This document shows positions 33,932-44,473 of a stretch of 64,000 nt of DNA, in pieces. The stretch is from Microstegium vimineum. Taxonomy: Eukaryota > Streptophyta > Magnoliopsida > Poales > Poaceae. A program made the translations under genes and the position numbers. Below the pieces are notes generated by a model. The model saw only the letters and a program-made list of their open reading frames with translations. It was not told the origin of the DNA and did no database searches. Position 1 is the stretch's first letter; each line of letters starts with the position of its first letter. Where the stretch lies: positions 14,606,326 through 14,670,325 of the forward strand of contig CM039123.1 in assembly GCA_022036555.1 (NCBI GenBank), in the 5' to 3' direction.

Positions 33932-34708
33932 ATGGCTACCAGCACCAAGCTCGTGGCCCTTGGCTTTGCCGTCCTCCTGAGCATTGGGTTCTCCAATGCA
34001 GCGAGGGTAGTTAGAACTGGGAGCTATGCCTCTGCTGGAGGTGGCGGTGGCGGTGGGGGAGGCGGTTCCGGGCCGACTGGGGCTTCTGGCTATGGCGGTG
34101 GGTCTGGCGGCGGCGGCGGTTACGCCTTAGGCAAGGGTACCGGGGACTGGTGGAATAATTTCGTCTCCAGTATAGCCGGCGGCGGTGGAGGAGGACAAGG
34201 CGGAGGTGGTGGCACCAATGGTGGATCAGGGTCCGGCGGCGGGTCCGGCTATGGTTCCGGCAGCAGTTCGACCGCAGCCTCTGGCCCCAGCAGTGGCAAC
34301 TACGCCAACGCCGAGGGCAAGGGCGCCGGTGGAGGCATGGGCGGTGGTGCAAATGGCGGCTATGGTAGTGGATCCGGTGGAGGCGTTGGCAAGGGCCAGG
34401 GTGTGAGTGGCGTGGCATTGGCACCAGCGCCCGGTGGCTACTACAATGGTGGCGCCGCTGATGCTACCGGTGGTGGTTCCGGCGCCGGCGGTGGGCATGG
34501 TGGTGGCGCACCAGGAGCTCCAAGCTATGGAACTGGAGGTGGCCTCGGTGGAGGCAAGGGTGAGGCCGGCAGCGACGGATCCTGGGGTTCAGGTTACGCG
34601 GCGGGAATTGGTGCCGGCACAGGCGGCGGTGGCGGTGGCGGAACCCAAGGAGGCTCTGGTGGCGGCGGCGGCTCTGGGTCCGGATCCGGCAGCGGTGGAA
34701 TCCACTGA
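33932..34708 (+). CDS. Secreted glycine-rich (cell-wall type) protein, paralogue 2
   Basis: The 258-residue product begins at ATG 33932 (MATSTKLVAL). The frame is open 49 codons further upstream, but that stretch contains the TATA box and so is not coding. Signal peptide: residues 1-23 ending GFSNA, then ARVVRTGSYASAGGGG. The mature part is long glycine runs broken by GYGG, GSGSG and ALAPAPGGYY, and ends GSGSGGIH. A tryptophan-containing insert, GDWWNNFVSSIAGG (residues 71-84), is unusual for so low-complexity a protein and is absent from the other two paralogues. Many GGC/GGT/GGA codons vary between copies, so the repeats are not a recent expansion. Function (wall structure) is inferred from the family. 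Confidence 0.9.
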   Translation: MATSTKLVALGFAVLLSIGFSNAARVVRTGSYASAGGGGGGGGGGSGPTGASGYGGGSGGGGGYALGKGTGDWWNNFVSSIAGGGGGGQGGGGGTNGGSGSGGGSGYGSGSSSTAASGPSSGNYANAEGKGAGGGMGGGANGGYGSGSGGGVGKGQGVSGVALAPAPGGYYNGGAADATGGGSGAGGGHGGGAPGAPSYGTGGGLGGGKGEAGSDGSWGSGYAAGIGAGTGGGGGGGTQGGSGGGGGSGSGSGSGGIH

Positions 34709-35131
34709 GTTCCCCCCTGCAATAATTAGTGAGTCTCAGTCCCATTTTGGTGTCGTCGTTCGTGTAACTGATGATCGAGTTTTCCTGGTTAAGAGTTGGT
34801 CGTTTTCGCGTTCTTTGTTACAAGAATTAGTCATCAAGAATAATAATGGTCTTCGTGATTGTAGTTCGAGTAGGTGTAATCCAGCATGCAACTGATCGAC
34901 ATGCATGCATGTAATGGCTATCTACAAGTATATGCATCGTCATCTTTTGCTGTGCCCCTTGTTGCAGTTGTAATCTGGTTCTCATGGATATGATTGTTAT
35001 TAGAGGTCGTTGCTGCTGGTTTTATCTTCCAGAACAAAAATATATTATTGGAACCACTGTTGAATGTGACTATTGACTAGATATCGTCGTAGCATTTGTA
35101 CAGTTGTTGCCATTGGTTTTTATATTCTAAA
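34709..35131 (+). other. 3' flank of glycine-rich gene 2
   Basis: The likely 3' UTR contains AATAATTAG and AATAATAATGG motifs that could serve for polyadenylation within 200 bp of the stop. No further gene before the Helitron end at 35132. Confidence 0.45.
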
Positions 35132-35160
35132 CTAGCAGGAGCCCCCCGCGCGTTGCTGTG
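35132..35160 (-). mobile_element. Helitron-like 3' terminus, minus orientation
   Basis: On the minus strand CAGCAACGCGCGGGGGGCTC is followed by CTG-CTAG and T. The GC-rich hairpin and CTAG fit a Helitron end. The 5' end would lie at higher coordinates; TCTGTATATAAGG preceded by A at 36650 is one candidate, but exon-like segments continue beyond it, so the span is unresolved. Confidence 0.5.
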
Positions 35161-36532
35161 GTCACAATAGAGCAGGCTGAAAAAGGCAAGTTGTATGGCA
35201 TAATTGCAAAGTAGGACACTTAGGCTAATGGTTTGATTGAAATAACAATGTTGGTGCCCAAAGATATTTATGAAAGCAAGATTGGTCATTACGAAGTGAA
35301 ACAGAGATTATAAGCTTTGTCAGCAGTAAGTTATGAAACTTGAGACCATTGCAAAGAGTGTACCGAAAGCACAAAGATATACTCCGTATAGTGAGATAGT
35401 AGGCTACGAAGTTAAACATTGTAAACTGAACCACAATTGTTTTTTTGCTACCTCTAATTAATAATTACATTTAGCGGAAGGTAATGGTCATTAAGTTTTA
35501 CATCTATACAATTAGAAGAGATCTAATAATTTGAACTGGACAAAAAAACATTAAGTTGTCAGATTGATAAGAACATCATGATATTAACTTTGACATTTAT
35601 CTAGTTGACCATGTAGGATCTGTATCTGAACAAGAAAATGACAATAAGAATTTAGCATCACTGCATATAGCTAATTCTCATGAATTACAAAAGGCAGATG
35701 TGGGTTCTCTTATTGCATTGGCAGTTATATGATGACTGACATGCATGTACCAAGTGAAGTCTGTTTCAATGAAGCTGGAAAGCAATTAATAACTTAAAAG
35801 CACATAATTATAGGCTAGTCGTAACTCGTATTTTTATTAAGTAAAAGTCGTCAAGGTTCACTAAATTTGGATTTTGAATTAACATTGCTCAATTAAAATC
35901 TCTAGTGGCTCTTAGGTTGACTAGTGCATGAGCAGGGAACTAACCTTGAGTTCTCTGTCATCTCACTTCTCCAAAGGCACAGTAAGTGTAGCATCAGAAC
36001 ACCCAAGTTTGTGGCAATCAGTTTTTGCAGGGAATTTACATCCTCAAACATTTGGAGTACAGGATTAAACAATCTCATTTCCTTTGAAAGCTAGACCAAA
36101 GACTTCCATAACTGTTAGTCAAGGCAACCAATAAATGTGAGTCAATTGCGATGTTCAGAATAATGTAAGTGAGTGCTATCCATAAGCCTCATAACCAAAA
36201 AAAGGCATTTATTATTTTGAAATAGCACATATTATTGGGTATTATGGAAATGATGTTTAGCAAAATAGGTCTTGGCACTAGAAGAAAAGGACAGCATGTA
36301 TATGTTATAAAATAATAGACTGAATAGAGACATCATGTGAAGGAAATGAAGGTAATGTTTTTCTTCATATGTATGACCTGTAGCTGCATTTGATTAGGGA
36401 ATGCATGTCAGTTAAGAATCACACATATATCTGATATAGAATGCATACAGATAAAGGCATATCAACTTTCAAACAATATATGCTGCCTCTTTTATCCGCC
36501 AATTTTTTGAAATCACTCGTAAAATATTATAC

Positions 36533-38491
36533 CTTCCACAAAAGGTGGGCAAGTTTTTGAAATGTGCTCGCGCTGCTGCCTTCCTTTCTGCAAAAAGAAT
36601 GACAATAACCAATAAATATTACATGTTTAGAAACAGTCCTTATATACAGATAGTGTTTTTATTGTAGTGGAGCAAAGCATTGGCGAAGCCACCGCCTGGT
36701 CACCCCGGGCGGCTGGCCGGGCTCCTCACGCCCTGTTGAAAGATTTTTTTTTATTTTTCAATAAAATTTCGTGATTTTATAGCTAATTTTTTATATATAT
36801 AAATAGAATTTCGTAATTATATAGCTAAATATTTTTTATAGTAAGAATTGCCCGGGCTCCTAAAATCTTCTGGCTCCGCCACTGGAGCAAAGCAAACCCA
36901 AAGGCAGTGCTTGTTCTTTGGTTGGCAAGCATTGAACATTGTGATTTACCACAAGAAAATGCAAGCTCATTTCCTCGCCTTGGATAGTTGGCACTAAGGC
37001 CATCTCTTTTCATACTATCCTCCAAGAGTCTATATCTACATGACTAAATCTGAATTGCCAGAAATAGGTCTTATTTGGCATAACTCGTCTAATAAGTCTA
37101 TCATTTAAGCACATAGACAACTATCAAAAACAGAGTTCTAAACCTGGTGGCTGCATTTTTCTTGTATGATGCATGTAAGTGAACAATTAAGTATACATAT
37201 TGCATTGGCATAGTTAAGAAACTATGGATTGACATTGCACTTCGGCGTCTCAGTTTTAGAATAGTAACAGGAAATCAGAAGAGTAAATAGGAGCAATAAA
37301 GTTGGTAAAAATTACCAGTTTGAAAGCTATTCCCTTGAAGCCATCCTTTTTCGCCTGATTCCAACTGCATACAAAAATATTTTAGGTGGCTAAATGTCTA
37401 GCATATTAAAAGTACTCTGAAAAGTGAAAACCCAGTTCAATTTTATGGCATGTTCATAATGCTTGGTACATAGAAAAGGGATGCAGCATCACTAATATAT
37501 AATCTAAAATAATTATAAATCTTATTTCCTAGCTTCTTTAAGGTATAAACTTGCATCTTATCACATAGGACATCCAAAAGCTGCACAACCCGAAGGTCAC
37601 TGATATTGTACCATGTATATAAAACCAAGTACATAACAAATAAAAGTAAGCAATGAAATATGACCATGGTTGCTATAAGTATGTGAGGCCAAATGATACC
37701 CGTGAAGAACTTCAGATCGATTACTCGTATAAATATTTGGCCAATAAATACGTATGCTCTCATACTATTTTTCTTACCTGTGATAGAAGACCTTTCCCTC
37801 CCTCTAACCTTTAGAATCTAAGCGGATGTGCAAGTCCAAGTGAACTCTCCTGCATTTGAGCATTGGCGAACAAAAAAATGATCAAATGGTGCCAGTACCA
37901 ATTAATAAAATAATATGTTGCAAAGACTATGAAATGTTTGCTCTGTCAATTGTTACTTTCATACCTGAGAGAGGCAGAGAAGCAATAAAAGTAGTATTTA
38001 ACAAAAATAAAACTGTTGTCAACATTGTAAAGAATGGTTGGAAACTCGGAATCACCAAATTAAAGGCAACTAAAAGAGAAGTTTTTGGTTCATTTACACT
38101 CGAAATTCCAATCTGTAGGTGCGTCTGGAAAGAAGATGAATAGACAAATCAGAATGTAGAGTGCATCACAAATTGCTTGAACAAAATGCAGCGTATGAAA
38201 CATAAATCCCATTTGCTGACATCAGCCACTACCTCTTTATGCTTATGTACTGTCAGACTGAGGAGAAAAAGAAGGGGACACAAACCTCGACCCTGAGGAG
38301 GAGTAGGCAAAGGCAGAGATGAAGATGAGCGAAGCGCTTTCACCTAGGGGCGGTCGTGCCCCAACCTTGCATCTCCTTGGGGACCTTGTGTTGAATATCG
38401 CGGAGCGCGACAGCGGCGTGCATGTCCTTGAGAGGGTGCTTCATCTCATTGGTCTTCAGTAGCTGTGCACGCGAGGGTTCGGTACATTATC
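36533..38491 (-). pseudogene. Exon-like segments of an unknown gene, possibly captured by a Helitron
   Basis: Three minus-strand pieces look like spliced coding sequence. About 38491-38343: 49 codons including HPLKDMHAAVALRDIQHKV and ending at CCTAG/GTGAAA. About 37365-37317: TATGCAG acceptor, frame WNQAKKDGFKGIAFKL, donor GTAATT. About 36588-36535: TTTGCAG acceptor, RKAAARAHFKNLP, donor GTATAA. A leader-like AAACCCTAG lies just upstream (38497). I do not recognise the gene. It could be a real small gene or Helitron cargo; the 3' terminus at 35132 in the same orientation favours cargo. Confidence 0.35.
36678..36884. mobile_element. hAT-type MITE, 207 bp, 8-bp TSD GAGCAAAG
   Basis: The left end CATTGGCGAAGCCA and right end TGGCTCCGCCACTG are inverted repeats of the CAGTGGCG class. 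GAGCAAAG is duplicated exactly at 36670-36677 and 36885-36892, the 8-bp duplication expected of hAT. The interior is AT-rich with AATTTCGTRATTWTATAGCTAA repeated twice. Confidence 0.9.
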
Positions 38492-38949
38492 TAGGGTTTC
38501 AGCGACAAAGAAGCGGCTGCCGGTGGCGGGAGGTGGACTGCACAATCTTGGAGGTGGAGGACATGGAGCGGCGAAAGGGCAAGCAGGGTTGCGGGCGACG
38601 GCGGCGGAGAAGACCCGTGAATCAGGAAGCCGGATCGCGGGCAACAACGAAGAAGGCAGGAATCGAGCGGAGGTGGCGAAGGACGCGAGCGGAGGGCAGG
38701 AGGCGGGCAGCGACCGGACCCAAAGGAGTCTTTTGTTTTTTTCCCTAAGAAAGAACACAGAGGATCTGGTGGGCACGTTCCTATGCGGCTAGATCTGGGC
38801 CTACGAGCGTGGATTGGGCGCACTAATGGGAAGGGTTGGACTAGGTCTGTAGATGAAATAGTAAATGAATAGTACAGAACACTGTAGGGTGGAGCAGTGA
38901 ACAAACAGTAAGTGACAGGGAAAACTAAAGATTTCATATGATATGATAT

Positions 38950-39345
38950 GATGTAATGTACGCCAGCGGCTTGATCGATCGGTTCATACTAAACTAAGTG
39001 CACAATTTATTCTTTGAGTAGTCAACTAATTCCAAATTTAACTAGATTTGAAGATAATAGTATCAATACTTATATATATACAAATAGGTATACTACAAAA
39101 ATATAGAAGTATATATTTTGTGGTCTCAAATGATGTTTATTTGATTTAATGAATATTAGTATTTTTATTATTTTTAAATTTAATCGAACACAATATTTTT
39201 CTCGAAATACCAGTTGTACACTGCCCACTAACTATGTGTTACATTGAGCAGCTTTTACGTCGTTCCGGGTTTGCTAGCAACAGAAGAAAGGAAACAGAAA
39301 AGACAACACGAAACCCTCCAACCCCTAGCCCAATGCAGACCACTC
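38950..39345. other. No gene recognised
   Basis: AT-rich spacer, with ATATAT runs near 39075-39120. Nothing coding. Confidence 0.45.
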
Positions 39346-39545
39346 TAGCGGCTTAACAACATTGCGATCATTAGTACATAGATCTTAATGAAGGCGGACG
39401 TTTTTGCTTAATGGAGGCGGGCCAACGTGACCACCTCCAACGCAAGGCCTCTAATTGGCAAATAATCGAGGTGGTCGGTTAATCAATCAGAAAAAAACAA
39501 AAAAATCTACGAGCCCATCGGCGATCCTGTTCCCGAGCCCACCGG
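39346..39545. mobile_element. CACTA-like subterminal debris
   Basis: Short repeats such as GGAGGCGGGC, GAGGTGGTCGG and a CGAGCCCATCGGCG / CGAGCCCACCGGC pair resemble the ends of CACTA elements (compare GATGGGCTCGT near 60550). No terminal CACTA is present. It abuts the truncated edge of the copia gag sequence. Confidence 0.35.
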
Positions 39546-39547
39546 CA

Positions 39548-41823
39548 AGTCATAGTGCTCTAGGTCTAATCTTGTTGGGATGTCCTAGAAACACTACTTG
39601 TGGTTTCCCCTTAGCATCATTCTTGATGATGTAATGAGCATTGAAAGCAAAGGGTCTTGAGTGCTTAGACAAGGCTTAAGGAGGTGGGGTAGTGCAATCA
39701 TATGACAAATGACCAACTTGTCCACAATCAAAACATCTTCTAGGCTTGGGCTTTGACTTCTCTTGATAATAGTACTTGGCTTGATAGTATTTCTTTGCCA
39801 TGATCTTAGCCTTAGCTTTCTTGACTTTATTCTCCTAGTAACCAATTCCTATCTTGTCATTCTTCATGACGGTGTTCATGAGGAGCTCATTTTGGAGATT
39901 GTGGCCCTTGGTGAATTTCTCAAAACCAATAGCAAGGTGATTCTTCTCAATCTTCAATCTCTTGTTCTCCTCTCTAAGGAAATCAAGCTCTAGTGATGCA
40001 TCATAGTCTTCATCTTGAGTTTCAATCACTATTGACTTGGTGGAGGATAGATTTGCAAGATCACTCTTGAGCTTCTCATTCTCATTCTTCATCTTGATAT
40101 AGTCATCATAGTGATTGGCCACAACTACCTCCTTGCCCTTGCACTTGACTCTTTGCACACAAGCATCATCCAACAAATCATCACATGCAGTTGTTATGTC
40201 ACATTTAACAACGGGGTTAGTAGCAACATGTGTAACATCATCATCTAGACATTCATTAGCAATTAGAAGAGTCTCATAGTTGATCTTAATGGTGGTGTAC
40301 TCTTCTACTAGCAAGTTATGTCTATTTTGAGCTCTTGGGATGTCCTCTCTAGCTTATCATGTTTCTCTATAAGCTCTCTGAGAGAGGATTTGAGCTCCTT
40401 AACGATGGATGACATAGATTCATTCTCAAGTTTTCGCTCATCACTATTCTTGGAAGCTACATTAAGTTTAGCAAGCAAAGAATCATTTTCTTCCTCGAGT
40501 GTGTCACTTTTAGCCCCAGTCTTCCTTATGATTTTGGTATATTTGCCTAGCAACTAACAAGATCATCATAGGAAGGGGCTTCAAACTCCTCATCACTATC
40601 ACTATCACTCCCCTCATCCTCACTTTGTACCTTTCAGTCACCCTTTGCCATGAGGCCTAGGTGTGTAGAGGATGAAGATGATGGTCGTGAAGGTGGTGGA
40701 GGCAATGAAGACCCAATAACTAGAGCGGCCACCTTCTCATCATCAGAAGACCTACTTGAGCTTTCAATGTTGGTGAGCCAATCTTCCATAATGTAGGCCT
40801 TGCCATTCTTCTTCTTTTGATGAGTGAACTTCTTCTTGTAGCCATCGTACTTCTTGTATGGATTCTCAACTTTCTTCTCATCATCACTTGAATCATCATT
40901 TGCACCCTTCCCATTCTTGTATTTCTTCTTGAACTTGTCTTTCTTGGGCTTGGTGCATTGATGGGCAAGATGACCAAGCTCTCCACAATTGTATCAATCC
41001 ATCTTAGAGATTGGCTTTATCTTGCTACTTGTGAAGAATTTCTTCTTCCTTGAGTCAAACCTGACACCATTCTTGTTGAGTTTCTTCAACATCTTGGTTG
41101 TCTTCTTTACCACGAGAGCAATGTTTGAATCATCCTCATCTTCACTTGAGCTTTCAATGATCACTTGAGCTTTGCACTTCTCTTTGCTAGCTTTGAGAGC
41201 CAAGTCTTTCTTCTTGTTGGAGGATGATGAATCATCCTTGGGGTTGATGTGCATATACATCTCATGAGCATTGATCTTCCCAAGACTTGTGTTGGAGTTG
41301 CATTTGAGAGATCTCCTTGGTGAAGAACGGTGATGATGTGGCCATATTTGTCAATTGGGAGCATACACAATATCTTTTTCACCACATCAGAGGGTTGCAT
41401 TTGAGTAAGACCAAGACCATTGACTTCCTCTACCAAAACATTAAGACCTGAGTACATCTCATTGGCATTTTCATTTGCAAGCATAGTAAATGAATTTATT
41501 TTAGCCATAACCACATGATAGTGCTCCTCACGCTCACTCTTTGTGCCTTCATGAAGAGTACAAATAGTGGTCCACAACTCATGTGCATCTTTGGCATTAC
41601 GCACATAGTCTAAGACATCCTTGCAAATGCCTCTAAAGAGAATGTTCTTGGCCTTTGCATTCCACTTCTCATGAAACATGTCATCACCAAATGGACTAGC
41701 TCTGACGGTGGCGACTTTGAGAACACCATCATCAATGGCCTCTAAATAAGCCTCCATACGAACTTTCCAATAAGAAAAGTCGTCTTCTTCAAAGAAGGGT
41801 GGTGGTCCGTCCCCTTGAGTCAT
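39548..41823 (-). pseudogene. Ty1-copia gag (UBN2-type) with zinc knuckles, truncated and frameshifted
   Basis: ATG at 41823 (MTQGDGPPPFFEEDDFSYWK). The gag core follows: YWKVRMEAYLEA, ELWTTICTLHEGT, LVEEVNGLGLTQ. A 1-bp loss near 41283 shifts the frame; coding resumes as EMYMHINPKDDSSS. A CCHC zinc knuckle (YNCGELGHLAHQC) follows near 40985, but its first Cys codon reads TGA. A long coiled region (40553-39840, LREENKRLKIEKNHL) and a second knuckle (CFDCGQVGHLSYDC, about 39740) come next, then the sequence ends near 39548 in FLGHPNK. Protease, integrase and RT are missing. In an intact element gag packages the RNA into particles. Confidence 0.85.
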
Positions 41824-41860
41824 CTTGCTCTAGGCGGTGAAGCCTAATTTAGAGCACAAG

Positions 41861-41873
41861 ACTCTGATACCAA
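41861..41873 (-). promoter_or_regulatory. Primer binding site of the copia element
   Basis: TTGGTATCAGAGT on the minus strand, complementary to the 3' end of initiator methionine tRNA, one base inside the LTR edge. Confidence 0.8.
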
Positions 41874-41874
41874 T

Positions 41875-43475
41875 TGAAAGGATCAAGATGCCCAAGAGTG
41901 GGGTAAATTAGGCTTTCTAAAATTTCTAAGCAATAATTAAGCCCTACTCTAAAAGACAATTACCCCTAGTGCCTACAAGTGTGAAAACAAGCTAGGAATT
42001 AAAACTAAATAAGCACAAGTAGGGCAACAACCTATGCAATTATAATCAAGCATGATCAAGTATGAAACATGAGCAAGAAAGTAAATCTTGAATGTAATTC
42101 CAAGTAAGAGAGAAGGAGAAGGGAGTTTGACACATTGACGTTTTGTCGAGGTATTAAGGAGTCGATACTCCCCTAGTCCTCATTGGAGCACCCGTGCAAG
42201 GGTGTCGCTCCCCCTTGATCCATGAAAGGACCAATTGCTCACTACGGGCTGATTCTTCACTGCTCCAGCTCGGTGAATCGCTCACAACTGATCACATGTG
42301 GAGTTGGGCCATCCACAATCTCCGAATGGTCACCAAGCCTCCGATCGCCACCAAACCATCCAGGTGTTGTCGATCACCAAGAGTAACAAGCTACAACTCT
42401 CACTTGACTCACACAAGTCTCATGTGGTGAGTGGATGCACACTTGTTCCTCTCTAATCACTAATGAGGGCTCTAATCAAGGGATTAGCAAAACTCAACTA
42501 CTCACTAGGGCTCATGCTCTCTCTGTCACACTCTCCTAGTGTACCTCAGCTGATGGAATGAGCAAAGGAAAGAGATGGAAGCAAGGGAAGGGGTATAAAT
42601 ACCCCCCACCTCAAACATATCCGTCGGGCACAAAATCTATGATTTTAATGAGCATCAGACACTCCGGTGGAGAGCACCAGATGTGTCCGGTGCTGGCCCA
42701 ACGGCTAGTTACTATTCAAAATGTGTGAGCAATAGATGCTATGGTGCCCCTACACCAGACGCGTCCGGTGCTATTGTAAACTGGACACTCACTGTAAGTC
42801 ATCGGATGTTAGGGAGTGTTCAGTGCCTAGCCACTGGACACATCCTGACTCTAGAACTTCTCTGGAAATGCATTAGACTTTAATCACCGGACGCAACCCA
42901 CTAGGGGACCCAGTTTCCATTGCTAGCATCTGGTGCTGACTCAAGCAATCACTAAGAGCACCGGACATGCCTGGTGCCTCTCTAGGGTAGGGTCCGGTGG
43001 CTAACCCTGGCCACTTGTATACACCGGACACGTTCGGTGCCCCTTAAACCCCCGGAACAACTCCAATCAAGTTTTATAGAAAATAGAAGTTGCTCCAAGT
43101 GATCTTAGGTACAAGCTAGGGTCACTTAGGGCTTTGTTAGACAGTGTGCACCACACCTACTACATGAGACTCACCTAAGTCAAGCTATCCATTCTAATCA
43201 TCCTTAATAGTACGGTCAAAGGTAAAAACAAGAACCTTATCTACTCTAAGTATCTCCCAACTCCTTTGACACTTCGACTTAGATCATTCTATGCCTTGTC
43301 GCTTTCCATTGAAAACCAAAACGAAATCCATCTTCATGGGGTCATGAAAACCATTGGTGCCCATTCAAGCACCATCATTATGTTCTAACTCAAATTGCCT
43401 CTACAAAAAACACGTTAGTCACAATAATCCTGCATTGTTGTTAATCACCAAAACCTTGCGGCCTAGATACTTTCA
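41875..43475 (-). mobile_element. 5' LTR of the truncated copia element (about 1.6 kb)
   Basis: Bounded by TGAAAG (41875) and CTTTCA (43475), a 6-bp inverted TG...CA terminus, with the primer binding site and gag directly adjoining on the left. The interior has repeated CCGGTGC / CACCGGAC motifs at 42655-43050 and GGGTATAAATACCCCC at 42591. No second LTR is present in the window, so the element was truncated at its 3' side. Confidence 0.72.
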
Positions 43476-43483
43476 GGTCTTCA

Positions 43484-44123
43484 TGTTCTAATCTCGGTAA
43501 GCTATGTCTTCTATATTTCTATCTAGGGATATTACTTAAGAAAAGACATCAACATAGGATGTTTTCCTTATCCATTAGGTCCTCCTTAGCCTATAAATGG
43601 GAGGTGGACTATATAGGATTCAACAAAGAAATAAGAGTCACCCTCACGAGCTACTGCTGCTCTAGAATGCAGGGTGCATCCATAAATAACTAGGTCTAAG
43701 CACCACACTTACACCTATAATTACTACTTTAGCCTATAGTATCCTATAGATTAAAGCACTCAAAATAGTTGTGAACCAGAAGAACAATATAAACAGGTTG
43801 CTTACTTAAATAAGAAGTGATAACCAGAGAAATTTCAAACATAGTTTGACTTCACCAAGGTACAAGCCATAGAGTGAGCACAGATAGGCCGGCACATCCT
43901 CCAAATTATTCCCTCTTTCTACCTCTTTATTTTTAAAGACTAGATCCTAAGGAGGACTAATCTTCTCTTGAATGCTAGCTCAATAGAGGTTGATCCATTC
44001 AAGGAACACCTCTCAATTGATAGAGGCATCTTGGTATGTTGTGGGCTCCAATTGATCTAGGCCCATAGGGCGCCGACTCGTAGGTATAGCGAGCTAGGCC
44101 GGTGTCCGCTACATATTCTAACA
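43484..44123 (+). mobile_element. Second LTR (640 bp), copia-like, plus orientation
   Basis: Begins TGTTCTAATC and ends TATTCTAACA, with the primer-site-like AGGTTTCAGAGCC starting three bases later (44125-44138). It starts only 8 bp from the end of the LTR at 41875-43475, so one element inserted beside the other. Confidence 0.5.
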
Positions 44124-44124
44124 A

Positions 44125-44138
44125 GAGGTTTCAGAGCC
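44125..44138 (+). promoter_or_regulatory. Primer-binding-site-like sequence
   Basis: GAGGTTTCAGAGCC matches the TGGTATCAGAGCC initiator-tRNA site apart from two substitutions and supports the LTR call to its left. Confidence 0.5.
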
Positions 44139-44470
44139 AATGGTTAGAAAAACCTGAAAACATGTTAAGTGTCACATGGTGACGGGCTCCGAAAAACCTA
44201 GAAAAATCTCAAGGGTCACGTGGTGAAAGAGGAGCCCGTTAATGCCTAGTAGGTTACATAGGTTCTGTGACATGGAGTGTTAGACTCGGGGGCTCCGAAA
44301 AACCTAAAAAATCTCAAGGATCATATGGTGAATGAGGAGCATATAATGCTTGGAAGTCACACGGGTTGTGTGTGACATGGAGCATTGGACTTAGGGTCTG
44401 AAAAACGTCTTCCAGCGATCACATGTGAAAAGTAGGGCCCGATGGGTGACTAGAAGATTATTAGGTTTAG
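44139..44470 (+). other. Internal retroelement leader with three diverged repeats
   Basis: CTCCGAAAAACCTA-AAAATCTCAAGG-TCA recurs at about 44186 and 44291 and weakly at 44395, spaced about 105 bp. No open frame. The retroelement body is cut off by the CACTA element at 44474. Confidence 0.5.
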
Positions 44471-44473
44471 TCT

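Noticed and set aside
37856..38143. 95-codon plus-strand frame
   Set aside because: Lies opposite the exon-like minus-strand segments and has no recognisable motif.
39563..39567. GGTCT as a target duplication matching GGTCT after the copia LTR (43476)
   Set aside because: The gag reading frame appears to run through this site, so it cannot be the element's outer flank; a chance 5-bp match.
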